Under the pieces are notes generated by a model. The model worked only from the letters and a program-made list of their open reading frames with translations, was not told where the DNA came from and made no database searches. A stretch of DNA of 53,635 nt from Streptomyces turgidiscabies Car8 (GTDB lineage Bacteria > Actinomycetota > Actinomycetes > Streptomycetales > Streptomycetaceae). Each line of letters opens with the position of its first letter. Position 1 is the stretch's first letter. The translations under genes were made by a program, and so were the position numbers. The stretch covers positions 1-53,635 of the forward strand of contig NZ_AEJB01000106.1 of the NCBI RefSeq assembly GCF_000331005.1, given 5' to 3'. Shown one piece after another: positions 10,182 through 17,656 of the stretch.

Positions 10182-11288
10182 TTACTTGAGCTGGTCGGCC
10201 GTGTAGTAACCGTCGTCGACGAGTTCCTTCTCGTAGTTCGACTTGTCGACGCTGACCGGCTGCAGCAGGTAGGCGGGGACGACCTTGGTGCCGTTGTCGT
10301 ACGACTTGGTGTCGTTGATCTCGGGCTTCTTGCCGTTGAGCGTGTCGTCGACCATGTCCGTCGCGACCTGGGCGAGCTTGCGCAGGTCCTTGTAGACCGT
10401 CATCGACTGCTGGCCGGCGATGATCGACTTCACCGAGGCCAGCTCGGCGTCCTGGCCGGAGATGACCGGCAGGGGCTTGGCCTTGGTGCCGTAGCCGTCC
10501 GACTTCAGCGCGGCGATGATGCCGATGGAGATGCCGTCGTAGGGCGAGAGGACCGCGTCGACCCGGCCGCTCGTGTACGTCGAGGTGAGCAGGTCCTCCA
10601 TGCGCTTCTGGGCGGTGGCACCGTCCCAGCGCAGCGTGGTGACCTTGGTGAGCTCGGTCTGACCGGACTTGACGACCAGCTTCTTGCTGTCGATGTACGG
10701 CTGGAGCACGCTCATCGCGCCGTTGAAGAAGTACTTGGTGTTGTTGTCGTCGTTGGAGCCGGCGAACAGCTCGATGTTGAACGGGCCCTTGCCGCTGGCC
10801 AGGCCGAGCTTGTCGGCGAGGTAGGTGGCCTGGAGCTTGCCGACCTTCTCGTTGTCGAAGGACGCGTAGTAGTCGACGTTCTTCGTGCCGAGGATCAGGC
10901 GGTCGTAGGAGATGACCGGGATCTTGGCGTCGGCGGCCTGCTGGAGCACGTTGTTCAGGGACTTGTTGTCGATGGCGGCGATGATCAGCGCCTTGACGCC
11001 CTGCGTGATCAGGTTCTCGATCTGCGAGACCTGCTGGTCGGGGTCGTCCTCCCCGTAGACCAGCTTGGTCTTGTAGCCCTTGGCCTTGAGGTCCTTCACG
11101 ACGTTGGCGCCGTCGGTGATCCAGCGCTCGGAGGACTTGGTCGGCATCGCGATGCCGATCGTCCCGCCCTTGGCGCTGTCCGTGGAGGCGTCGCTGCCAC
11201 CCTCGCTGCTCTGGCCACAGGCGGTGAGCGAGAGCGCGAGGGCGGCGGAGGAGGCTATGGCGGAAAGTGCGGCTCTGCGAGTACGCAT
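10182..11288 (-). CDS. chvE: Sugar-binding lipoprotein of the ChvE type
   Basis: Protein of 368 aa. Lipobox LTACG near residue 22, then a Ser/Gly linker and a periplasmic-binding type I fold beginning [19 protein letters not shown]. Segments such as [38 protein letters not shown] and [11 protein letters not shown] match ChvE/XylF proteins that bind galactose, glucose, arabinose or xylose. Start ATG 11288 has AAGG at 9 bases; ATGs at 11294 and 11297 sit too close to it. The lipoprotein should deliver sugar to MmsAB. The exact sugar is not deducible. Confidence 0.9.
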   Translation of the reverse strand: MRTRRAALSAIASSAALALSLTACGQSSEGGSDASTDSAKGGTIGIAMPTKSSERWITDGANVVKDLKAKGYKTKLVYGEDDPDQQVSQIENLITQGVKALIIAAIDNKSLNNVLQQAADAKIPVISYDRLILGTKNVDYYASFDNEKVGKLQATYLADKLGLASGKGPFNIELFAGSNDDNNTKYFFNGAMSVLQPYIDSKKLVVKSGQTELTKVTTLRWDGATAQKRMEDLLTSTYTSGRVDAVLSPYDGISIGIIAALKSDGYGTKAKPLPVISGQDAELASVKSIIAGQQSMTVYKDLRKLAQVATDMVDDTLNGKKPEINDTKSYDNGTKVVPAYLLQPVSVDKSNYEKELVDDGYYTADQLK

Positions 11289-11299
11289 GATCATCATCC

Positions 11300-11331
11300 T
11301 TGATGTCTTGATGTCTTGAAGTCTTGAAGCC
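11300..11331 (-). repeat. Four 8-bp tandem repeats in the chvE leader
   Basis: Plus-strand units TTGATGTC, TTGATGTC, TTGAAGTC, TTGAAGCC directly abut the chvE ribosome site, so they lie in the 5' untranslated region. Copy number changes could alter the leader. Confidence 0.75.
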
Positions 11332-11444
11332 TGGAGCGAGCTGTCCGGGGCGCCCGCTGAGCGGAGCGGGACGGGACAGAGATGGGACAGACGAGTCGTG
11401 TCGGAGTCTGTGCGACTGCGTCGGCTTTTGTTAAGGGCGTTGTC

Positions 11445-11456
11445 CGTAACGTTATG
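11445..11456. promoter_or_regulatory. Near-palindrome upstream of chvE
   Basis: CGTAACGTTATG contains the perfect palindrome TAACGTTA with a central CG, a form common for LacI-family operators. It overlaps the end of the U32-like gene about 160 bases upstream of chvE. Function is a guess. Confidence 0.25.
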
Positions 11457-12420
11457 CAGGTGTTTCGAACCGCTTAAGATCGCCGGGCAGTCGCGAGCCG
11501 AGCGGCGCCATGTCGCCGTCCGCTCCGTGGCGTGCGAGCAGGTCCAGGGCGAGCCGGCCGCGCCGCACTCTTTCCTTGGCCGTGTTCAGGGCCAGATCCC
11601 GCATGTGGTTCCCGTAGGGGTAGATCCCGGGAGCCTTGGACAGCCCGAACTTCAGGTAGAGCGGTGCGCCGCGCCGGATCAGCTCGGCGACCTCGTACAT
11701 CCGGATGTAGCCGCCCAGATCGTCGGGGGCCTCGATGTACATGTCCATGGGAGCGGCGGAAACCCGCCGGATCTCGGTGAGGTGATCGAGCGTCAGGTCG
11801 CTCGGCACGTTGATCGAGTCACCGCCGAGGTTCTCGTACACGGCGTACGCGGCCGGGTTCACCGGGCCGATCAGCGCCGACACCTTCAGCGTCGTCCCGG
11901 CCGGGATGATCCCCGCGAGCCGCGCGCGGTGCAGGGCCCACAGCACGCCCTCGTCGGCGACGAGCAGGCACTGCACGCCCAGCTCGGTCGCGCGCACCGC
12001 GTCCTCGACACAGCCGGCGACCGCGTCGTGGCCCCGGGCGCGCAGCCCGCCGCCCTTGGAGTCGGTACGGGTGGAGCCGCCGATGTCCCAGGTGCCGCGC
12101 GGACCGGTGAACAGGCAGAGCTCGATGTCACGCTCGGCGGTCGCCTCGACCATCTCGGTGATCTCGGCGTCGGTCAGCATCCAGACACCGCTGCCCTGGC
12201 TGACCCGGTGGATCGGCACGTCGAGCCGCGAGGACTCCTTGAGGACCACACCGAGGGCCTCGGGACCCTCCACGGAGGGCACCTCGGTACGCCAGCGGCC
12301 GCCGCCGGGGAAGGAGTGCGGAGAGGCGTCGGAGGGATCGAGGGCGGGCGCGCCCAGGCCGAGCGCGGCGAGCGCCGGCTCTCCGGGGCGTCGGGCTGCG
12401 GAGGCGGTGGTGTCGGTCAC
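11452..12420 (-). CDS. TIM-barrel-like protein resembling peptidase family U32
   Basis: Protein of 322 aa, soluble, with no signal peptide, starting at GTG 12420 with GAAGGA at 6-7 bases. It has alternating strand-helix segments typical of a barrel: [98 protein letters not shown]. Streptomyces relatives are often labelled U32 family peptidase, but the glycine-rich U32 signature is not evident and an enzyme of sugar or aldehyde metabolism is equally plausible. It lies between the dehydrogenase and chvE genes, so I infer a role in the same catabolic route. Confidence 0.6.
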   Translation of the reverse strand: MTDTTASAARRPGEPALAALGLGAPALDPSDASPHSFPGGGRWRTEVPSVEGPEALGVVLKESSRLDVPIHRVSQGSGVWMLTDAEITEMVEATAERDIELCLFTGPRGTWDIGGSTRTDSKGGGLRARGHDAVAGCVEDAVRATELGVQCLLVADEGVLWALHRARLAGIIPAGTTLKVSALIGPVNPAAYAVYENLGGDSINVPSDLTLDHLTEIRRVSAAPMDMYIEAPDDLGGYIRMYEVAELIRRGAPLYLKFGLSKAPGIYPYGNHMRDLALNTAKERVRRGRLALDLLARHGADGDMAPLGSRLPGDLKRFETPA

Positions 12421-12429
12421 AGTCTGTCC

Positions 12430-12483
12430 TTCAGGATCGGCAGGTCCGGCGGATTCGCGAGGTCCGGCAGGTTCAGCAAGTTC
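12430..12483 (-). repeat. Six 9-bp tandem repeats in the leader of the U32-like gene
   Basis: On the minus strand, degenerate GRAYCTGCC-like units occur with strict 9-base period: GAACTTGCT, GAACCTGCC, GGACCTCGC, GAATCCGCC, GGACCTGCC, GATCCTGAA. They end just before the ribosome site for the GTG at 12420. Confidence 0.65.
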
Positions 12484-12530
12484 GGTATTTCGGACAAGGT
12501 TCGCGGCTCTGGTTGCACAAGACTTTGGAT

Positions 12531-12572
12531 GTACGCCGGTACGGAGTCGTCAGGTACCCCGTACCGGCGTAC
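12531..12572 (-). terminator. Long inverted repeat after the dehydrogenase gene
   Basis: Perfect 14-base arms (GTACGCCGGTACGG and its complement) around a 14-base loop, 14 bases after the dehydrogenase stop. It probably separates the dehydratase-dehydrogenase transcript from the U32-like gene. Confidence 0.6.
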
Positions 12573-12586
12573 GGCTCAGGGGTGTG

Positions 12587-13591
12587 TCATGGCCGGAGCA
12601 GGACCTTTCCGACCTTCGGGTCGCCCGACCCCACCAGCTCGATGGCCTGCGGAAACTCCTCCAACGGCAGCTCGTGTGTGACGAGCGGCAGCGGGTCGAG
12701 GAGCCCGGCCCCGAAGACCCGCACCGTGTGCGCCCAGGCATCCGGCGCCGCACCGAACACGGTGTGCACCTCCAGCTGCCGTACGACGAGATCAGTCGGG
12801 TCGAGCCCGTCCGCACCCGCCGCCGGGATCCCCGTGAGGACCAGCCGGCCGCCGCGCCGCAGCAGGGCGGCGGCGGTGACCGCCGCGTCCGCGGACCCGG
12901 CGGTCTCGATGACGACGTCGAAGTCGCCGGGGAGTTCCTGGTCCTTCGTGAGGAAGGCCGTGGCACCGAACCTCTTCGACAGCTCGGCCCGGTCCGGACG
13001 TGTCCCCACGACCAGCAGCTCGGACGGCGAGCCCGCCTTCAGGAACTGAATGGCGAACATCCCGAGCGTGCCCGTGCCCACCACGGCGACCCGCTCACCC
13101 GGAACGGCGTTCGCCTTGAGCGCGGCGGCCGCGATGCACGCGGCCGGCTCCAGCAGCGCCGCCGCCGTGAGATCCGCGTCCTCGGGCAGAACGTGCAGCA
13201 GACGGGCGGGCAGCGTCAGGGTGGTGGCCATCGCGCCGGGCTCGGTGAACCCGGTCTCCTCGTACCCGGCCGTGCACAGCGTGGTCTCGCCCGCGTGACA
13301 GCGGTCGCACACCTGGCAGTTGCGGAAACCCTCGCCGACCACCTTGCGGCCTACGAGAGTCGAAGGAACCCCCGCCCCGACCGCAGCGACCGTGCCGGAC
13401 CACTCGTGACCCGGCGTGAGGGGGTAACGGACGTACCCCTCCGGCCTGTTGCCCTGGTAGACCTCGCGGTCGCTGCCGCAGATCCCGACGGCGTGAACCC
13501 GTACGAGGGCCTCGCCGGGCTCCGGCTGACGAGGTTCGTGCGGCACCACTCGGTGCACGCCCGGAGCCTCGATCACCACGGTGCTGCTCAC
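12587..13591 (-). CDS. Zinc-dependent alcohol/polyol/sugar dehydrogenase (MDR family)
   Basis: Protein of 334 aa of the medium-chain dehydrogenase family. The catalytic zinc region is GICGSDREVY with GHEWSG; the structural zinc cysteines are in NCQVCDRCHAGETTLC (about residues 93-108); the NAD(P) Rossmann motif is VGTGTLGMFAIQF. Proteins of this kind oxidise threonine, sorbitol, galactitol or aldoses. Its GTG start overlaps the stop of the dehydratase gene (GTGA), so the two are coupled. In context it would oxidise the sugar or a dehydratase product. The substrate is not assigned. Confidence 0.88.
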   Translation of the reverse strand: MSSTVVIEAPGVHRVVPHEPRQPEPGEALVRVHAVGICGSDREVYQGNRPEGYVRYPLTPGHEWSGTVAAVGAGVPSTLVGRKVVGEGFRNCQVCDRCHAGETTLCTAGYEETGFTEPGAMATTLTLPARLLHVLPEDADLTAAALLEPAACIAAAALKANAVPGERVAVVGTGTLGMFAIQFLKAGSPSELLVVGTRPDRAELSKRFGATAFLTKDQELPGDFDVVIETAGSADAAVTAAALLRRGGRLVLTGIPAAGADGLDPTDLVVRQLEVHTVFGAAPDAWAHTVRVFGAGLLDPLPLVTHELPLEEFPQAIELVGSGDPKVGKVLLRP

Positions 13592-14745
13592 TCGGTCCCC
13601 TTGGGCTTGCGCTGCTCCCAGCCCTCTGCCCAGAGGTCGAACCGCGCCTGCTGCTGCGGGAACTCCGCCGCCGCGTCCACGTCCAGCTCGACACCGAGGC
13701 CGGGCTTGTCGGAGAGGTGGAAGTAGCCGTCCACGACCTCCGGGGCGCCCTTGACGACCTTCTTGATCTCCGCGTCCGCGAAGTCGTTGAAGTGCTCGAG
13801 GATCTTGAAGTTCGGGGAGGTGAAGCCGACCTGGAGGGAGGCCGCGGTCAGGACCGGTCCGCCCACGTTGTGCGGCGCGACCAGCGTGTAGTGGGTCTCG
13901 GCGGTCGCGGCCAGCTTGCGGGTCTCCCAGATGCCGCCGATGTGGCCGACGTCGGGCTGGATGATGTCCACGGCCTGGCTCTCGAAGAGCTCCCGGAACT
14001 CGATCCGGTCGTGGATCCGCTCACCCGTGGCGACCGGGATGTCGACCTTGGCGGCGACCTTCTCCAGCGCCTTCAGGTTCTCCGGCGGGCACGGCTCCTC
14101 CAGCCACGCGGGCTTGAAGGGCGCCAGGTCCTTGGCGAGACGGACGGCGGTGGACGGCGAGAAGCGGCCGTGCATCTCCAGCATCAGCTCGGCGTCCGGC
14201 CCGATGGCGTCACGAACGGCCTCGATCAGCGAGACGGCGTACATGCTCTGCTCGTGGTCCAGCTCGAAGTGGCCGGTCCCGAAGGGGTCGATCTTGAGCG
14301 CCTTGTAACCGCGCTCCATGACCCCCTGCGCCGCCTTGTGGTACGCCTCCGGGGTGCGCTCGGTGGTGTACCAGCCGTTGGCGTACGCCTTGACCTTGTC
14401 GGTGACCTTGCCGCCGAGCAGCTGCCACACCGGGACGCCGAGGGCCTTGCCCTTGATGTCCCAGCAGGCCATCTCGATCACGGCGATGCCCGACATCACG
14501 ATCTCGCCGGCCCGGCCGTAGTCGCCGTACTTCATGCGCTTGACCAGATCCTCGACAGCGAACGGGTCGGAGCCGAGAATGTGATTGGTCTGCGCCTCGT
14601 GCAGATAGCCGAGCAGCGCGTCGGTGTGGCCCAGCATGCGGGTCTCGCCGACGCCGGTGAGCCCCTCGTCGGTGTGCACCTGGACGTAGGTCAGGTTCCG
14701 CCACGGCGTACCGACCACGTGCGTGCTGATTCCCGTGATGCGCAC
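13588..14745 (-). CDS. Enolase-superfamily sugar-acid dehydratase (galactonate dehydratase-like)
   Basis: Protein of 385 aa of the mandelate racemase/muconate lactonizing family. The pattern fits D-galactonate dehydratase-type enzymes: LKIDPFG, the metal ligand and histidine in LEMHGR, the second ligand in WLEEP, the third in ATGERI and the catalytic histidine in LVAPHNVGG, followed by a C-terminal acidic region. These enzymes remove water from an aldonic acid to give a 2-keto-3-deoxy acid in the cytoplasm. Start GTG 14745 has GAGGGAG upstream. It heads a minus-strand operon with the zinc dehydrogenase and has its own promoter and operators in the region shared with lacI. Which aldonate is used is unproven. 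Confidence 0.85.
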   Translation of the reverse strand: MRITGISTHVVGTPWRNLTYVQVHTDEGLTGVGETRMLGHTDALLGYLHEAQTNHILGSDPFAVEDLVKRMKYGDYGRAGEIVMSGIAVIEMACWDIKGKALGVPVWQLLGGKVTDKVKAYANGWYTTERTPEAYHKAAQGVMERGYKALKIDPFGTGHFELDHEQSMYAVSLIEAVRDAIGPDAELMLEMHGRFSPSTAVRLAKDLAPFKPAWLEEPCPPENLKALEKVAAKVDIPVATGERIHDRIEFRELFESQAVDIIQPDVGHIGGIWETRKLAATAETHYTLVAPHNVGGPVLTAASLQVGFTSPNFKILEHFNDFADAEIKKVVKGAPEVVDGYFHLSDKPGLGVELDVDAAAEFPQQQARFDLWAEGWEQRKPKGTE

Positions 14746-14768
14746 GGTACTCCCTCGTCCTCTTGGTC

Positions 14769-14836
14769 TGTTCGAGATTTCGTCACTTGTTCGAAATGCT
14801 GTCGCGACAGTAAGGATGCTTCGGGCAGAGTGTCAA
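14769..14836 (-). promoter_or_regulatory. Promoter and operator elements of the dehydratase operon
   Basis: On the minus strand a -35 TTGACA (14831-14836) and -10 TACTGT (14807-14812) are 18 bases apart. The -10 overlaps the perfect 12-bp palindrome CTGTCGCGACAG (14799-14810). Downstream are two direct copies of ATYTCGAACA (14788-14797 and 14769-14778), 19 bases apart. All read from sequence; the operator role is inferred from position. Confidence 0.6.
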
Positions 14837-14966
14837 TGGGTCGAACCAACAACCCTGCGCGTGTCTTGGACAACAGCCATCCGTTCCCACATCTTCGCGG
14901 CGACACCCCTCCTGGCCTTGGCGGGCCGCGTTATCCAACCGTGACAGCCTCCCTTGCGCAGCCCTC

Positions 14967-14997
14967 TTGACCGCCGTCGATTGTTAGCGCTCACAAT
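14967..14997. promoter_or_regulatory. Near-ideal lac-type operator with putative lacI promoter
   Basis: ATTGTTAGCGCTCACAAT at 14980-14997 differs from its own reverse complement at only one symmetric pair, and from the ideal symmetric E. coli lac operator core (ATTGTGAGCGCTCACAAT) at one base. It overlaps a possible plus-strand -10 (CACAAT) paired with -35 TTGACC at 14967, suggesting autoregulation of the LacI-family gene and control of the divergent dehydratase operon. Confidence 0.7.
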
Positions 14998-15052
14998 GAC
15001 CTCCGCATTCATCAGTCGTCGACCGACGGCATCCGGGGGAGGTACGAGCGTC

Positions 15053-15118
15053 ATGTCGGCAGTGCCCCAACTTGCCGTTCCGCCCGTCGTCTTGGGGCTT
15101 CCCGGAAGCCCCGCGTGA
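15053..15118 (+). CDS. Possible 21-aa leader peptide before the lacI gene
   Basis: ATG at 15053 preceded by GGGGGAGG at 10 bases opens a 21-codon frame (MSAVPQLAVPPVVLGLPGSP...) whose TGA stop overlaps a GTG (15115) that is in frame with the LacI protein. The 3' half of this frame forms a perfect hairpin. It could be a regulatory leader peptide; it could also be chance. Confidence 0.35.
   Translation: MSAVPQLAVPPVVLGLPGSPA
15094..15112 (+). promoter_or_regulatory. Perfect hairpin in the lacI leader
   Basis: GGGGCTTCC and GGAAGCCCC arms around one base, lying inside the possible leader peptide and about 90 bases before the preferred lacI start. May act as attenuator or as a barrier to ribosomes. 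Confidence 0.45.
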
Positions 15119-15149
15119 GGCCGGCGGCGCGGCGACGACCGCCCGCATC

Positions 15150-15179
15150 GAAGGACTTATCCGCGAAGGACCTATCCGC
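15150..15179 (+). repeat. Two 15-bp tandem repeats before lacI
   Basis: GAAGGACTTATCCGC and GAAGGACCTATCCGC adjacent to each other, one mismatch. If the GTG at 15115 is used, they encode a KDLSA repeat. Confidence 0.7.
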
Positions 15180-15204
15180 AGACGACCGCCAGGGAGGTGC
15201 AGCC

Positions 15205-16275
15205 GTGACCCAGTTCCAGACCAGTTCCCAGCCCCACTCACAGCTCCGGCCGCCCACCATGGCCGACGTGGCACGCCAGGCCGGCGTGTCCCACCAGACC
15301 GTGTCCCGCGTACTGGGCGACCACCCCAACGTGCGGGACGAGACACGGGCCAGGGTGCTGCAGGCCATCGAGGAGATGGGCTACCGCCGCAACTCCTCCG
15401 CACGGGCGCTGGCGACCCGGCGCACCCTCACCCTGGGTGTGGTCGCCTCCAACACCACGCTCTACGGACCCGCCAGCACGCTGTTCGCCCTGGAGGAGGC
15501 CGCACGCGCCGAGGGGTACCTCGTCTCGACGGTCAGCCTGCGCGAACTGAACGTCGAGACGGTGTCCGAGGCCATGCACCGGCTCAGCGAGGGCGGGGTG
15601 GAGGGAGTGATCGCCCTCGCCCCGCAGCGGTCGGCGGTCGAGGCCCTCACCGAACTCCGCCACCCCTTCCCGGTGGTGGCCGTGGGCACCGGCTCCGGCG
15701 TGGAGATCCCCAGCGTCAACGTGGACCAGCGGCTGGGCGCGCGGCTCGCCACCGGCCATCTGCTGGCCACCGGCCACCGCACCGTCTGGCATCTCGCCGG
15801 GCCCGAGAACTGGCAGGAGGCGGTCGACCGGGCCGACGGCTGGCGTACGACTCTCGAAGCGGCGGGCATCGAACCTCCGGCGCCGCTGCGGGGAGACTGG
15901 AGCCCGCTGTCGGGCTATCGTGCCGGCCAGGAACTCGCCGGCTGGGTGGGCCGCGGTCTGACCGCCGTCTTCGTCGCCAACGACCAGATGGCGCTGGGGG
16001 TGTTGTGGGCGCTGCGTGAGGCGGGCGTACGCACTCCCCAGGACGTCGCGGTGGTCGGCTTCGACGACATCCCGGAATCGGAGTTCTTCGCTCCGCCGCT
16101 CACCACCGTCCGGCAGGACTTCTCGGCGGTCGGCAAGCAGAGCATCGCCCTGCTGCTCGACCTGATCGAGGGCCGGCCCCCGTCCGGGACGTCCCGGGTC
16201 GCCATCGAACCCCAACTCCTCGTCCGCGCCAGTACTTTCCCCTACGCCCCTCAGCCGGCGACCGCTCCCGGCTGA
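15205..16275 (+). CDS. LacI-family transcriptional regulator
   Basis: Protein of 356 aa from GTG 15205 with AGGGAGG at 7 bases; an in-frame GTG at 15115 would add 30 residues. The N-terminal helix-turn-helix TMADVARQAGVSHQTVSRVL and the hinge SARALATRRT are canonical, followed by a type I sugar-binding core with FVANDQMALGVL and VGFDDIPESEFFAPPLTTV. It should repress by binding a palindromic operator until a sugar ligand releases it. The lac-type operator at 14980 lies between it and the divergent dehydratase operon, and the YtfQRT-YjfF-like transporter genes follow, so both are probable targets. Confidence 0.93.
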   Translation: MTQFQTSSQPHSQLRPPTMADVARQAGVSHQTVSRVLGDHPNVRDETRARVLQAIEEMGYRRNSSARALATRRTLTLGVVASNTTLYGPASTLFALEEAARAEGYLVSTVSLRELNVETVSEAMHRLSEGGVEGVIALAPQRSAVEALTELRHPFPVVAVGTGSGVEIPSVNVDQRLGARLATGHLLATGHRTVWHLAGPENWQEAVDRADGWRTTLEAAGIEPPAPLRGDWSPLSGYRAGQELAGWVGRGLTAVFVANDQMALGVLWALREAGVRTPQDVAVVGFDDIPESEFFAPPLTTVRQDFSAVGKQSIALLLDLIEGRPPSGTSRVAIEPQLLVRASTFPYAPQPATAPG

Positions 16276-16326
16276 GGGGGCACCGACCGGTTCGACGATC
16301 ATCCCCGCCCCATCAATGCGGCCGAT

Positions 16327-16370
16327 ATCTCGAACAATGATCGACAGGTAGGACGTATCGCGACCTGTCG
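16327..16370 (+). promoter_or_regulatory. Candidate regulatory sites upstream of the second transporter
   Basis: ATCTCGAACA (16327-16336) is identical to a site in the dehydratase promoter. It is followed by inverted arms CGACAGGT (16342-16349) and ACCTGTCG (16363-16370), which reuse the CGACAG/CTGTCG half-sites of the palindrome at 14799. This suggests a shared regulator. Confidence 0.45.
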
Positions 16371-16431
16371 CACCGAGCCCCACGAGTACCAAAAAGAACC
16401 ACCAGCCCCACCTGCACGACCAGCACCCCCC

Positions 16432-16467
16432 ATGAGCACCACCAGCACCACGAGCACCACGAGTACC
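16432..16467 (+). repeat. Four 9-bp tandem repeats in the ytfQ-like leader
   Basis: ATGAGCACC, ACCAGCACC, ACGAGCACC, ACGAGTACC in strict period 9, ending 45 bases before the ATG at 16513. Confidence 0.7.
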
Positions 16468-16512
16468 AGCGGGCCCATCACCGGGCCGGCGGCTCTTCAA
16501 AGGAGAAGACAC

Positions 16513-17513
16513 ATGCTCAACAGAAGGAACTTCCTCACCGCGGCGGTCGGCGTGGCGGCTGCGACGGGCCTGGCGGCTGCGCCAAGAAGGACGACGGCGA
16601 CTCCACCAGCTCCGGCGGCGACGGCAAGATCGTCCTCGGCTTCTCCCAGGTCGGCTCCGAGAGCGGCTGGCGCAGCGCCAACACCGACTCGGTGAAGGCC
16701 GCCGCCAAGGAGGCCGGCTACAACCTGAAGTTCTCCGACGCGCAGCAGAAGCAGGAGAACCAGATCTCCGCGATCCGCAACTACATCACCCAGGGCGTGG
16801 ACGTCATCGCGTTCTCCCCGGTGGTCGTCACCGGCTGGGACGCGGTGCTCAAGGAGGCCAAGGCCAAGAAGATCCCGGTCGTCCTCACCGACCGCAGCGT
16901 CGAGACCTCCGACGAATCCCTGTACGTCACCCTGGTCGGCTCCGACTTCACGGACGAGGGCCGCCGCGCAGGCAAGATCCTCGAGAAGGTCCTGGAGAAG
17001 GCCGGCCACAAGGGTGCCGTGAAGATCGCCCAGCTGGAGGGCACCACCGGTGCCGCCCCCGCGATCGAGCGCGCCAAGGGCTTCAAGGAGGTCATGGACG
17101 CCGACCACGCTTCCGACTGGAAGATCGTCGTCAGCCAGACCGGTGACTTCACCCGCGCCGGCGGCAAGCAGGTCATGGCCGCCTTCCTCACGTCCAACCC
17201 GGACATCAACGTCCTCTTCGCGCACAACGACGACATGGCCATCGGCGCCATCCAGTCCATCGAGGCGGCCGGCAAGAAGCCCGGCAAGGACATCCTGATC
17301 GTCTCGATCGACGGCGTGAAGGACGGCTTCGTGGCCATGTCCGAGGGCAAGATCAACGCCATCGTCGAGTGCAACCCGCTGCTCGGCCCCCAGCTGATGG
17401 AGGTCGTGAAGAAGGTCAAGGACGGCGAGACGGTCGAGCGCTGGATCAAGACCAAGGAGGGCGACTTCATGCAGGACCAGGCCAAGGCCGCCCTGCCCAC
17501 CCGTAAGTACTGA
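16513..17513 (+). pseudogene. ytfQ: Galactofuranose-type sugar-binding protein, frameshifted at the lipobox
   Basis: ATG 16513 with AAAGGAG upstream begins a normal lipoprotein signal (MLNRRNFLTAAVGVAAATGLAA), then the frame breaks at 16577-16578, where one C seems missing: GCGGCTGC instead of GCGGCCTGC, turning LAAC into LAAAP. From 16578 the other frame is open to 17513 and encodes GKIVLGFSQVGSESGWRSAN, QQKQENQISAIRNYITQGVD, VVVTGWDAVLKEAK, VLTDRSVE, QTGDFTRAGGKQVM and FAHNDDMAIGAIQSIE, a close match to YtfQ galactofuranose-binding proteins. Repaired length would be 333 aa. The break is either a real inactivating mutation or a one-base sequence error. Downstream transporter genes are intact. 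Confidence 0.85.
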
Positions 17514-17530
17514 CCCACCGCACCCATCGG

Positions 17531-17589
17531 CAGGGAGCCCCCCACCCGACCGGACCCTCCGTACGGAGGACGGTCCCGGGGGCTCCCTG
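17531..17589 (+). terminator. Long hairpin between the ytfQ- and ytfR-like genes
   Basis: Perfect 12-base outer arms CAGGGAGCCCCC / GGGGGCTCCCTG enclosing a perfect inner palindrome CTCCGTACGGAG (17557-17568). Starts 18 bases after the stop. Such intra-operon structures usually keep binding-protein mRNA in excess. Two copies of GGGCCTGAACGA (17591 and 17631) follow. Confidence 0.7.
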
Positions 17590-17656
17590 CGGGCCTGAAC
17601 GAAATCGCGGGCCCGACCGAACAACCGTGGGCCTGAACGAGATTAGGAGCGCTGCC

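Noticed and set aside
12531..12572. Insertion-sequence terminal repeats
   Set aside because: The inverted arms enclose only 14 bases and there is no transposase; a terminator is simpler.
11300..16467. CRISPR array
   Set aside because: The repeats are 8-15 bp, back to back and without spacers; no cas genes are near.
16432..16512. Longer ytfQ start at ATG 16432 reading through the tandem repeat
   Set aside because: AAAGGAG just before ATG 16513 and the normal signal peptide there make the shorter start better.
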